DNA of 64,000 nucleotides from Spongilla lacustris (Eukaryota; Porifera; Demospongiae; Spongillida; Spongillidae), in contig OX442430.1 of NCBI GenBank assembly GCA_949361645.1, forward strand, positions 7,488,351 to 7,552,350, in the 5' to 3' direction. Shown piece after piece: positions 49,674 through 60,052 of this stretch. The notes beneath the pieces were generated by a model. The model saw nothing but the letters and a program-made list of their open reading frames with translations. It was not told the origin of the DNA and ran no database searches. Positions within the stretch are counted from its first letter, which is position 1, and each line of letters starts with the position of its first letter. Made by a program: the position numbers and the translations under genes.

Positions 49674-49996
49674 CATAGGCGGATCCAGGATTTTTGGCTG
49701 GGTGGTGCACATGAATATTAACGAAGGGAGGGGCACGGTAAATTACAAGCGCATTAACTGCTCATACATGTATACAGCCTCTTTTGAGTAATATAAGTTG
49801 GATTCACAAACAGACAATTTAGATTCTGAAGCAACTTAAAATGCTGCTTTGACGTTTCATAACACGCGCCACCGAGAACATAGAAATGAAATTTAATAAA
49901 GTTAGTGGCTAATGAATTAATTAATTACTTAATTAATACTGGACCTTGGAGGGTGGTGCACGGGCACCCTAGGCACCCCCCCTGGATCCGCCTATG
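49674..49996. mobile_element. 323-bp TIR element inserted in a FIP exon, 5-bp TSD
   Basis: TIRs CATAGGCGGATCCAGG / CCTGGATCCGCCTATG with flanking GGGGT on both sides (49669-49673 and 49997-50001). The uninterrupted exon is seen in copy B near 63520. No ORF. Resembles the ends of 59276-60042. Confidence 0.92.
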
Positions 49997-50089
49997 GGGG
50001 TGGACCGCAGCCAACGTCCTGCTCTTGGTCCTGATGGCCATGAGGAGGGCAGCGGAGATGCCAATGTCCTGGTCCTTCCTGCTGGCCTC

Positions 50090-50250
50090 TGACGCTGACC
50101 CTACCCCCCCAAGAGAGAAGACCTCCATTACGTGACTATGGAATGGCTGACCCTACCCCCCAAGAGAGAAGACCTCCATTACGTGACTATGGAATGGCTG
50201 ACCCTACCCCCCAAGAGAGAAGACCTCCATTACGTGACTATGGAATGGAG
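50090..50250 (-). repeat. Three tandem 52-bp copies at the 5' edge of the FIP exon
   Basis: CTGACCCTACCCCCCAAGAG plus AGAAGACCTCCATTACGTGACTATGGAATGG three times. Copy B has one. The duplication covers the candidate acceptor CCATAG. Confidence 0.85.
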
Positions 50251-50699
50251 GTCTTTTTTTTGCATACATACATGTACACACCCAAACACACGCATACAGA
50301 AACACAAACACACACACTAACACACACACACATACATATACACATACAAACACACACTAACACACACACATGCATACTACAGACACTGGTCACAACAAGA
50401 CGCAAATACCATCAGTGCCATCTTCATGCATGAATACGGTGTTTTGACTATGGACGCAGCCTGACAATAAAATAGCATTCCACATTCCTTAGCTACAGCT
50501 GGTAGGTTTAACCCCTTGATCACTGGCAGTTTCTTAAGGTAACTATTTTGACAATGACTGAAAGCTCGACAATTATTATAATGGAAAATGTATTGACCCG
50601 AACAAACTTTGTCTTGAAATAATTAGCTGGTGTCAATAAAGCAGCAAAATTGAATGGCTGCAAATGGCACACATACCTATAGCCTTAAAGTGCCCCTGT

Positions 50700-51295
50700 A
50701 TGTTACCAGTGGGGGAAAGGTGTGTGTGATGGGAAGGAGGGAGAAAGGGTGTGTAATGGGGAGGAGGGAGAAAGGGTGTGTAATGGAAAGGAGGGAGAAA
50801 GGGTGTGTGATGGGAGGAGGGAGAAAAGGTGAAAGGGTGTGTGATGGGGAGGAGGGAGAAAGGGTGTGTGATGGGGAGGAGGGAGAAAGGGTGTGTGATG
50901 GGGAGGAGGGAGAAAGGGTGTGTGATGGGGAGGCGGGAGAAGTGCAGGGAAAGGGTGTGTGATGGGGAGGAGGGAGAAAGGGTGTGTGATGGGGAGGAGG
51001 GAGAAGTGCAGGGAAAGGGTGTGTGATGGGGAGGAGGGAGAAAGGGTGTGTGATGGGGAGGAGGGAGAAAGGGTGTGTGATGGGGAGGAGGGAGAAAGGG
51101 TGTGTGATGGGGAGGAGGGAGAAAGGGTGTGTGATGGGGAGGAGGGAGAAAGGGTGTGTGATGGGGAGGGAGAAGTGAAGGGAAAGGGTGTGTGATGGGG
51201 AGGAGGGAGAAAGGGTGTGTAATGGGGAGGAGGGAAAAGGGTGTGTGATGGGGAGGAGGGAGAAAGGGTGTGTGATGGGGAGGAGGAGGGAGTAG
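50700..51295. repeat. 27-bp minisatellite, about 21 units
   Basis: Unit GTGTGTGATGGGGAGGAGGG plus AGAAAGG. Open frames on both strands are repeat products. Confidence 0.94.
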
Positions 51296-51429
51296 TGCAG
51301 TGCCAGGTCCAAGCTAAAGTCCTTTGGGTGCTAATACTACCTGAGAGACATGGCATCTGGCAGCCAACCAGCTACAGCTACTAGAGTTATTTGCAGCAGA
51401 AATCACATGTGGTCTAGCTATGGCACAGA

Positions 51430-51602
51430 CACACACACATACACACATACATACATACACAACACACACATATACACAACACTCACATACACAACACACA
51501 CATACACACTGCATACACACACTCACATACACACATATACACACCACATACACACACATACACACTGCATACACACACACATACACACACACACACACAT
51601 AC
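51430..51602. repeat. (CA/CATA)n microsatellite
   Basis: Interrupted CA repeat abutting the donor of the FIP copy A exon at 51603. Confidence 0.9.
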
Positions 51603-52167
51603 CGTTCATGTCTGCCACTCCAGGTACACCATCATTCATGCTTTCTCTGGACGAGGATGCAGATGAAGGCCTATCTGTGCGTGACTTCCCCAAGGCCACT
51701 CTGACCTTCTTGTTCTCCTGGTACAAGGTCTGAGCCCTCTTGAGACCTCCTCCCCCTCCCGCCGGCCTACGCCTCTTCAAACTGAGCGTACAGACTGTGC
51801 GGGCTTGTCTGGTGTGCCACTCCTCCCCATCCCACAGGTGGGGGTGAGGGGGGCACACCATCCACTTCGGATGACGGGGGTCAGGCTTAAATTGAGCATT
51901 AACTGCATCATATATCCATTGGATCCGGCTCTTAATTTAGTGCATGTCATTCATACACAGTAATGCCTCGTTTTATAATAATGAAGAGTACTGCTGATGT
52001 CTAAGACCAATCGGTTACAATATAACATGTATATAACAATCTCCAGAATCCTCTATGGACCTCTCACTTATTATCTAGTCTTGCACAAGTTATAACCATG
52101 CAAGTCAATCATAAATGCGATATGTAACTCTATACTAATGAAAGTCTTGCATGCGCTTGCCATTCGT

Positions 52168-52850
52168 CTACCTAATGCTCAATTGCGCCAATTTATTGAG
52201 CGCCTCATCCATTCTGTCGTTTTTGTCGTCACTTCCTGACCTAACACTGGAGCCTAGGCCTAGGTCTTCGGAGGCCACGCCCTCGACCTCATCCGATTTG
52301 TCATCCATGCAGTTGTACCCCAACTTCTTGCAGCGTTCGCACAGTGCCTGTTGGTGCGGCGGACCGTCTCGCTGTGGTCCCCGTCCTTGGTGGGGTCGCA
52401 GCTCCGGCATGATCATTTTCATACATCTCCTGCACTGCTGGCCGTACCCGTTCCAAGAGTTCCCGCTGTACCACGTGCTGTTGCAGTCAGTGCACCGGAA
52501 CGTACCGAACATTCGACGATAGCCCGGTTCCTGCGTGTCAAACCGAAAATGCATCATTACTTGTACCGAAAGTGTGTACGTAATGTTGCTGGGAGACAAC
52601 GAAACTCCCCTCACACCCAAACTCCTTTTTTTGTTTGTCCTACCGAGATAAGCTGGAACTTACGTTCTCTTTCGGCCATCGCAGCTTATAAGGCCAGCTC
52701 TCTTTGAGGCACATCTTGCAAGTCTTCAATCCCCCTCTGGTTTGGTAGACCTTCCACTTGTAGCCGCACTTGCATTCATACTTAGCCACCATCGCAAGTT
52801 CCTTGATCTCTCTACAAGCAGAACTAGCAGCTTTGCCAAGTTCCTAGTTA
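52168..52850 (-). CDS. 3CxxC zinc-ribbon protein, copy with lost first ATG
   Basis: Exon 2 at 52530-52168 is intact: FGTFRCTDCNSTWYSGNSW, QQCRRCMKMI and LCERCKKLGYNCMDD, with an acidic tail. Exon 1 ends at a GTAAGT donor (last base 52664) and has YECKCGYKWKVYQTRGGLK and TCKMC. Where the intact copy begins ATGGCGAGCAAAGC, this copy reads CTTGGCAAAGC, preceded in frame by TAG, so the original start is gone. An internal Met (MVAKYEC, ATG at 52792-52790), missing about 20 N-terminal residues but no CxxC pair, could still start a protein. Either a shortened active gene or an early pseudogene. Confidence 0.65.
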
Positions 52851-52884
52851 CAAGATACAAAAAAAAAAATGGTGATGTAGACTC

Positions 52885-52986
52885 TAGTCTCGTCCCCAGA
52901 CCAACATGACATTGCTGTAAACATTATAATCTACGTACTGTTTACAGCGATAATCATTATGTCATGTGGGTCTGGGGGCAAGACTA
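52885..52986. mobile_element. Snapback repeat, GTCTCGTCCCCAGACC type
   Basis: Inverted ends TAGTCTCGTCCCCAGACC / GGTCTGGGGGCAAGACTA plus inner CATGACAT pairing. About 100 bp, no ORF. Confidence 0.75.
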
Positions 52987-53057
52987 TGTAGAGTTTGGGA
53001 TGGGCTAAATAAAATGTCAACGTACATTATTTAACCATAAATGGTATAGGAGTTATG

Positions 53058-53935
53058 TCATCTTACATGTTCCTTCATATAGTGGTGGTCCTTTGTTGTG
53101 ATCTCTGTCACACCAAGTGTGATAAGACGTTTCCACTGTTCTTCATTCAATGGAAACAGTACATTGTATATACAAAGTGGTAGAGAATACACCAACTCAA
53201 CACATCCATCAGCAACAGTGCATAACTTCAATTCATACTCTTGGATACTTAAAGATGTCATTAAAGTCGCTTCAAATAGTCGAATTTCTTCTGCAGTGAA
53301 TGTTTTTTCATGAAGTACCTGATGCTTTTCCAGTTTTAATACAAAATAAGTAGTGCCCTTTGTGGATGCCATACATGAAGGTGGGGGACATTCAAAGATG
53401 TTCCGTTTGCAATACCTGTGCACCTCCTCTGTGTAGGACTGAAGGGCTGACAAAAGCTCCGTTGGGTCTTTGCGGGTTAATGTTTTAGCATTTTGTACCA
53501 CTTTTTTCAAAACAGAACAATTAAGCCAATTATAGTAGTCAGAGAGTATTACTGAACAGTCTGAGTGATCAGCCACCTTGATCTCCTTCCATCTGTCCTT
53601 AAGCATAGGCACATCTTTCTTCATAGTACCTGGAATATTTGAAAGGATATCCCTGTAATCCTCAATAGATACATTGTCCTTCATCCAGGTTCGAAACTGA
53701 AGGACAACATTGCAATGTTTTTCATCTATAGCGTCTGCATCAGCCTTAAGCTTTAGCAGTAAAATGTCTTTTTCATTCTTAGTAAGTGTACCAATGTTGA
53801 GGTACAAAAATTGCTGTCTTAGTGGATTAGGACATCCATTAGTAATGAGTCCTTTGAAGTCACACTTTCCACAGCCACAGTTGTCCTTTATAAAACGCTT
53901 CTCTAAAAGGTTAGATAACACAAATTCACTTATAA
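53058..53935 (-). CDS. Cysteine-rich domain exon of a sponge-type protein (function unknown)
   Basis: An uninterrupted minus-strand frame of about 287 codons ends in a stop at 53058. It starts LLEKRFIKDNCGCGKCDF, then CPNPLRQQFLYLNI and an alpha-helical, charged middle; YCKRNIFECPPPS lies near residue 172. It has no ATG at the left edge, so this is a terminal exon. From memory, similar segments (LLENRFIEDNC..C, YCKRHVFECPP) recur in many uncharacterised Amphimedon proteins, sometimes with death domains. I could not check. No transmembrane segment. The death-domain exon at 58.6-58.9 kb on the same strand may be its upstream part. Base composition and length argue for a real exon. Confidence 0.65.
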
Positions 53936-54880
53936 TGCTACTTCACTTTGGCGTGGCATGATACAGAACAGCTCGGTATGGCACGATTATTGGACACTGT
54001 TCATATGATATATGTGTATGTGTTTGAGGTTATATGTGGGTAAAAAGCATTTCTCAGTCATGGCTATTGTATCCCTATGTTCACAAGAAATTTTAACCAA
54101 ACCATACCATGCTGTGCTGGCATGGAAAAACTCATTAGGTGTGAGTGTGTATATGAACAAGTAATTTAAAACATTTTCACTGAGCTAAGAATTAGTGGTA
54201 TTATAGGATTGAAGACAATGGTGGTGTGAAATGGAACGAACAAGGCAAGGGTTCAATGATATGACCTACATTTAACAAAACTGCATGCCTATACTGTTTC
54301 TTGAACTTGTTAAATGTAGATTTGTAATTCATCACTGCTTATTTCCCACAATCCAACTTGTTACTCAATCATGTGCATTGACTACAAATTCTACATATAA
54401 ATGATTAAATTATTATATCTTGCAACAAGTACATTGTGTGAAGAGTGGTTGTTTCATAACAGTCACATGCGTGAACCACAATAGGTCAATCTTCAAGACA
54501 GCAGTAGAAGCTATCTTGTCTACATCAGAATACCTTAGTACATAAAGAATCAGAATAAAAATATGTGTGTTGTGCATTCCTTTACAAGAAGCTTGAATGT
54601 TCATGAAATGAAAATGTTGGTAATTTCCTAGGCCTTTTGACAATCATCTCAAGGAAGGCCCCAGCATTGAAGTTGTCACATACACATGACAAAATGTGTG
54701 CTAATAATTGTCATCATGTTTCACTGGCATTGTAGCATGCTCAGTTCCATGAAAGTACATACATTAAACAACCCCCCCCCCCCCCCCCCCCCCAAATCCA
54801 GACCAGACATTGTTTCTTATTTCTTTGACACCCCAGACCATTAAAAACCACACCCACATGTTATATAGTTGGATATTATC
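53936..54880. other. Spacer or intron without recognisable exon
   Basis: AT-rich; poly-C at 54772-54793. Nothing recognised. If the gene above continues to 58.9 kb, this is intron. Confidence 0.4.
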
Positions 54881-55683
54881 TAGCCTCGCCCCCAGGCCCT
54901 GTTTTTAATTAAAGTTAGCAGGGACAAAAAACAGGGCCTGTTTAGACACTGCCAGGGTCCTAGCACGCAGATGCTAGCCATTACCCAGAAACTAGGTAAT
55001 TGCAATTTTTGTTTCCTTTCCATACACCATCTCGTTCTCAGCGTAAACTCTTCCTCGTCCCAGACTGCCATATATGTATTGTTTCGTACGTTGACTTACT
55101 ATCCCTTGCTCCTTGGACCAAGCTCTTACCTCTACGATTGGTACGTGTAGGCTGGCCACCTCACGCTACTTGTCATCTTTAGCCGAAGCCACAATGCTGA
55201 CAACCTACTTGTACTCTCGTGGTGCACACTCATTGGAACTACTCTACACTTGGAAAACGTTTGGTGACGAGAAGGAGTCTGGTATCAACGGACAAGGCCT
55301 TTGTGTGCAAGTGTAGGGTAGTTCCAATGAGTGTGCACCACGAGAGTACAAGTAGGTTGTCAGCATTGTGGCTTCGGCTAAAGATGGCAAGTAGCGTGAG
55401 GTGGCCAGCCTACATGTACCAATCGTAGAGGTAAGAACTTGGTCCAAGGAGCAAGGGATAGTAAGTCAACGTACGAAACTCTACATATATGAAGGTATGG
55501 AACAAGGAAGAGTTTATGCTGAAAACTAGATGGTGTACGGAAAGGTGTACAAACAACAGTATGTACCTAGTTTCTGCGTAATGGCTAGCGTATGCGTGCT
55601 AGGACCCTGGCAGTGTCTACCAGGCCCTATTTTTCGCCCCCACTAACTTTAATTAAAAAAACAGGGCCTGGGGACGAGGCTAG
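54881..55683. mobile_element. Foldback element, 0.8 kb, arms of about 370 bp
   Basis: TAGCCTCGCCCCCAGGCCCT at the left against GGGCCTGGGGACGAGGCTA at the right. Inner parts pair up to GGTAGTTCCAATGAGTGTGC near 55315. The centre is at about 55260-55315. No ORF of its own. The end motif resembles the smaller GTCTCG-CCCAGACC snapbacks. Confidence 0.85.
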
Positions 55684-56617
55684 ATATGATCCAGCAGGGA
55701 GGGGGAGGCGGAAGGGGAGAAAAACATTCTCTACAAATGAAAAGAAAGGCAACAAGTTGATGGTATTGATGTTTGGATACATGTAATAGAGGGGTGTTTT
55801 GCAGCTTCATGTCATGCACTTGTCCACATGTGTATGGTGAGGTGCCCAGACTCATACATAAAATATACATATTAAGTTAATCCCTATGTAGATGTGTGCA
55901 ACATGGGGAGGTGGAGGATTGGAAGAAATACCCCCCAACCCACACACGTATGGACACCATTATTATCAACTTGCTTCCTTTCTTTTCACACCTGTAATCC
56001 GAACTTGACTCCAACTCAACTACTTATACAGAATTATTTTATATATTTGTACTCGCTGCAAACAGTAGCATTATGACTTCCCTTTCAACAGCCATTGTGC
56101 GCTACCAATCAACGTTAACATTTTGCTCATTTCAGAAACCTGATCAAAGAGACTGCAAGCCTCTTAGATCAGTCTAACAATAGCTCTTCAACAAGGACAA
56201 TTACAATCATACAAAGATTTCGTTATCATTCACTGAAACTGTTGGTGGTGGTTTTGAGGTCATCACTACCTGGACTTCTGCTGCAGCTTGTTGGGCCTGC
56301 TGAGCACCTGCTTGGTCAAAGGAAGGACAGGGGACATATGAAGGAAGGGGTGGGGACATAACCACTCCATGACATCATATGAAGGAAGGGGTGGGGACAT
56401 AACCACTCCATGACATCATATGAAGGAAAGGGTGGGGACATAACCACTCCATGACATCATATGAAGGAAGGGGTGGGGACATAACCACTCCATGACATCA
56501 CATGAAGGAAGGGGTGGAGACATAACCTCATATTAAGGAAAGGGGGTTTGGATTCAGAAGTTCATTTACACATACATGTAGTAGTAGCCCTTTTCATTCT
56601 TGACAGAAAATACATAT
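55684..56617. repeat. Spacer with a 41-bp minisatellite
   Basis: 56338-56535 has five units of TGAAGGAAGGGGTGGGGACA plus TAACCACTCCATGACATCATA. The rest is AT-rich with no gene seen. Confidence 0.8.
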
Positions 56618-57453
56618 GTATGGGACAGTTTCCGAGAAAATGGCCCTTCATTTATAATTATAAAATCTTATAAAATTGCTTTGCATTTGAATCGTAATAA
56701 CTTCAGAATGATTAAGGCTATCGTCTTCCTATTTTCAACACTTCATACCACACCTTTTCTCTACGGTAAAATACATTTTGGGGTCTTGCACTTGCTCTGT
56801 GACAGTATTGCAACGTCCGATACCCCACTGGATTCAAACCCAACATAACTTTCTGTAGGAGTAATGAAATCGCTTCGAATTTGGTTTGTAGATAGAGAGG
56901 TCCTATACCTACCAATTTGTTCTGTTCGTTAATTTTTAATGCCATCTGTTACGGAGATACAGTTGAACAAACTACGTGCATGTTTTCCCACTTGGTTCGC
57001 GCCAATGGTATAATCCCCGCCTCCCCATACATTGAGTGGAACGCAATTTGCCCAAATCATTGGCGCGAATCGAGCACGAAAATGTGCACGTAGTTTGTTC
57101 AACTGTATCTCCATAATGGATGGCATAAAAATTAACGAACAGAACAAATCGATAGGTATAGGACCTCTCTATCTACAAACCAAATTTGAAGCGATTTCAT
57201 TACTCCTACAGAAAGTTATGTTGGGTTTGAACCCAGTGGGGTATCGGACGTTGCAATACTGGCATGGAGCAAGTGCAAGACCACAAAATGTATTTTACCA
57301 TAGAGAAATGGCGTGGTATGCAGTGTTGACAATACGAAGTTGATAGCCTTAACCATTCGGAAGTTAGTACGATTCAAATACATAGCAATTTTATAAGATT
57401 TTATAATTATAAACGAAGGGCCATTTTCTCGGAAACTGTCCCATATATTAGAT
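56618..57453. mobile_element. Complete foldback element (TCCGTTACGGAGATA family)
   Basis: Left arm 56618-57000 and right arm 57060-57453 are inverted copies: ATGGGACAGTTTCCGAGAAA / TTTCTCGGAAACTGTCCCAT ends, inner ATTGCAACGTCCGATACCCC and GTTACGGAGATACAGTTG. Frames inside are mirror images. This is the best-preserved member of the family split at 15.6/21.4 kb. Confidence 0.88.
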
Positions 57454-57479
57454 TTGACTTGATAAATGTAGGTCTGTAA

Positions 57480-58340
57480 CAGTGATGCCGCGGCCAGCAC
57501 GGACCGTCCGTGACCGTATTCATTTGACGGTTTTTGACGGCCGACCGTGATCGTGACCGGGAAGCTTACCGATCACGTGATTAAACCGTGAAAAATAATT
57601 GGCCGTCAAATTTATTAGCTGGCCGTCCGTGGGCCGTCACAACTTTTGACGGTCCATTAAGCCTATTCACGTCACTAGCGTCACGTGCAGTGGATTTTTT
57701 CCCTGCGTGGCAAATGTCGTCTTTTCAAGAACCTTTGAGGATAAGCCACCTGATAGCGCGGTGAAGTCTGCAGCAAACCCACCCGACTGTCACCAACACG
57801 TGGCTATGGAACCATCTAAGTTTTTATTATTTACGTTGTCCCCCTCGCCATGACATAATCTCGTCCCCAGCCTGATATATGTATTCGCGATGTAGTCCAT
57901 CCGCTGCTGCCGAATGTGGGTCTGGGGACGCGACTTGCCATGATTATGCCTTATAGCGTGGATTCCACGTGCGAGCGAGTTTTCTCCCAGTTGAGACTCA
58001 TTGTGAAGATGGAGGATGGATCCAGCCAGGACTGAATCTGTTCTCTTTCTCAGCTGCAATAAAGCCTTTAGTTAATTGAATCTGTTCTTTCACACTTGTT
58101 TTGCTATGCCCATGCATACCGTTCATGAACCATTTCTATTGATACGTGCATGCCAAACTTCTATAGCATAAAAAATGACCGTCCGTGACCGTATTAAAGT
58201 TTTGACGGTTGACGGCCAGCCGTGTACGTGACCGTATTGAAATCATACGGTCCATCTTTGACCGTGAACGTGACCGTTTATATCCAAACGGCCAGCCGTG
58301 AACGTGACCGGATTGTCAAAAGCTGGCCGCGGCATCACTG
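57480..58340 (+). mobile_element. Internally deleted hAT element with 8-bp TSD and hATC remnant
   Basis: TIRs CAGTGATGCCGCGGCCAGC / GCTGGCCGCGGCATCACTG are flanked by GTCTGTAA on both sides (57472-57479 and 58341-58348). Subterminal GACGGTC / CCGTGAC motifs. At 57955-58035 the plus strand reads SVDSTCERVFSQLRLIVKME then stop: the C-terminal dimerisation signature (ERVFS) of hAT transposases. A snapback repeat (57863-57937) is nested inside. The rest of the transposase is missing. Confidence 0.92.
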
Positions 58341-58558
58341 GTCTGTAATATTCAAAAGTTGTTTCCTTACTTTTTATATTCAATATTCTTGCAATATTAA
58401 ATACATGAATGATGGTTGCAAGGTATGAACACATTATTTAAGGACCACCCTACATAGCTGGATGATGCTTTGTGTACACATATTTGAGTACTCTATGTAA
58501 TGATCACCCTATCCAAACAGTATCACCTGTAAGACAATGATACAATGACAACACCTAC

Positions 58559-58861
58559 CTTCAGCTATACCAGGGGTAATTGATGATACCAATTCTTTCA
58601 CCATCTCAGCAGCCTGATGATTCCCTACATCTTCAAATACCTCCATCAAGACCCTATAAGTAGCACGTGACGCTTTCATCTCCTTCCACTTCAAAAACAT
58701 TTTTTCTCTTTTTACTTCTTCGCTCCGCTCTTCGCGATCAATGTCTTCAGCGGTCTGGGGACGATCCATCAGAAGACGCCTTCCCACCACCCTCCAGTCG
58801 AAGGTACACTTTGTTGCTACGATAAGCACGTGTTCATTACTGCACTGCGAGTCGAGCGGGT
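58559..58861 (-). CDS. Death-domain exon
   Basis: The exon has a CTCCGTTAG acceptor (58862) and a GTAGGT donor (58558), about 100 residues. It reads CTFDWRVVGRRLLMDRPQTA, then EKMFLKWKEMKASRATYRVL and EVFEDVGNHQAAEMVKEL. This has the order of conserved positions of a death-fold domain: W-x-x-[VL]-G-R-x-L, then F-x-K-W, then A-T-x-x-x-L, then G-x-x-x-A-A. It has no start Met of its own; upstream exons would lie beyond 58.9 kb but are not seen. Known: such domains mediate homotypic assembly in apoptosis or immune signalling. Likely part of the same minus-strand gene as 53.1-53.9 kb, with 4.6 kb of foldback and hAT insertions in the intron. That link is inference. Confidence 0.62.
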
Positions 58862-59275
58862 CTAACGGAGAGAGGAAACCTAAGGCTTATATTCAACAGT
58901 GGGGCGCTCACCTCACCTTGAAAGTGGTGATCTAAAGGTCCTACGACAGAGCTCTGTCTTATCGCCATCAGCATCAAACCTACGTGCATGACGTCATTTC
59001 CCGCGTTTTGAAGTCTGTTTCGGGGGGGGGGGGGGAGGAACCTCTGTGAACGTGACCCGATCCGGTAACGGGTATAGTTAGCCGTCCGGTTGCCCGTGGC
59101 GTGACAGCTGTGCGTGTTCACCTACCAAAGCATGAGCAGTGGGCAGGTTCGCGGTAACTATGGTCTCGGCCCCAGACCCAACAGACGCATCTGCCATAGC
59201 GGTATGTAAAAGTCTGGGGCCGAGACTAGTCCACCTTCTTAACGACAAATGAAACTCAAAGTGCTAAATAATCAG

Positions 59276-60042
59276 CAGTGGCGTCGGAAGGAGATAATAG
59301 TAGGGGGGGCGCTAAGGGCGGCGCCATCCCGGGGAGGGTGCGGGAGGGGGGCACCCCTCCCGCCCAGCTAGGGGGCATGGGGGAGCGCTGTGAGCTCCCC
59401 CATCGGGGTCTGGGGCGGAGCCCCAGAAGCTAACGCTTTTTGCGTTTAAAAAACTCCAAAAACTACACAAAAACGCGGCGGCCACGCAAGAGGCCTAGGC
59501 CTTTATTATACATGTATAAATACGTGTACTAAGCGCCCCCACAAAAAAAAATGACTCGTACCGTATCGTCGTAATCATTAACATTAGCGCGTACCTGTTT
59601 CAATATTTTTGGAAAGAAAATTCAAATGGTGCTCTAACAAGATTTTGAAGAACGGCGCGCAGCAGAGCTGGAGATTTCGACAATACGCTCGTTCAAACAC
59701 GAGCAATTTTTTGGTGGGGGCTGAGGGGGTTGGTATTATTCTTTGCTGACACTTCATCACTGCGATACGCGATCCAACCAGCAATTGATATGGCAGTTAA
59801 CCCTACGCGAGTGGGAATTGGCAGCTGTTAGCATGATCTGATTCACTGAAATGTTGTACATGTTAATTGATTGTGCTGTGCGGATGTTCGATCGTAATTG
59901 GCACTACATGCAGTGATACTTAGGATTGTGAATAAACTTAATCCCAGCCAATAATGGGGGGGCGGAATGATACGTTCGCCCCCCCTTTATAGCTGCAGGG
60001 GGGGCGATAGCCCCCTCTGCCCCCCCGGTTCCGACGCCTATG
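59276..60042. mobile_element. 767-bp TIR element, 5-bp TSD
   Basis: Ends CAGTGGCGTCGGAAGG / CCGGTTCCGACGCCTATG with ATCAG on both sides (59271-59275 and 60043-60047). G-rich left and C-rich right subterminal tracts (GGGGGGCGCTAAGGG / CCCCCCCTTTATAGC). Contains the repeat also found at 27420-27600. No transposase ORF. Confidence 0.82.
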
Positions 60043-60052
60043 ATCAGTTGCT

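Larger units (their letters stand above)
48581..51861 (-). pseudogene. RAB11FIP: Rab11-family interacting protein (FIP), decayed copy A
   Basis: Minus-strand exons: about 51861-51603 (QARTVCTLSLKRRRPAGG), about 50128-49409 and 48718-48581. The last exon is the Rab11-binding FIP-RBD coiled coil (LEALHSYLKRLLDRIMETNP, ending LLQIS and stop). Known: FIP-RBD forms a parallel dimer that recruits Rab11 on recycling endosomes. The middle exon is broken twice: a 323-bp TIR element at 49674-49996, and a TGA where copy B has CGG (GDS-R-PVS). Relative to copy B it also has an extra C in the 50101-50110 tract. The exon 3' end is kept (MTTEDWAKWSKE/GTGAGT). AATAAA on the minus strand near 48320-48314. Truncated use of only the last exons is possible. 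Confidence 0.72.

Noticed and set aside
50677..51356. Open frames of over 200 codons on the minus strand (repeated SPSHTLSPSSP)
   Set aside because: Products of the 27-bp minisatellite.
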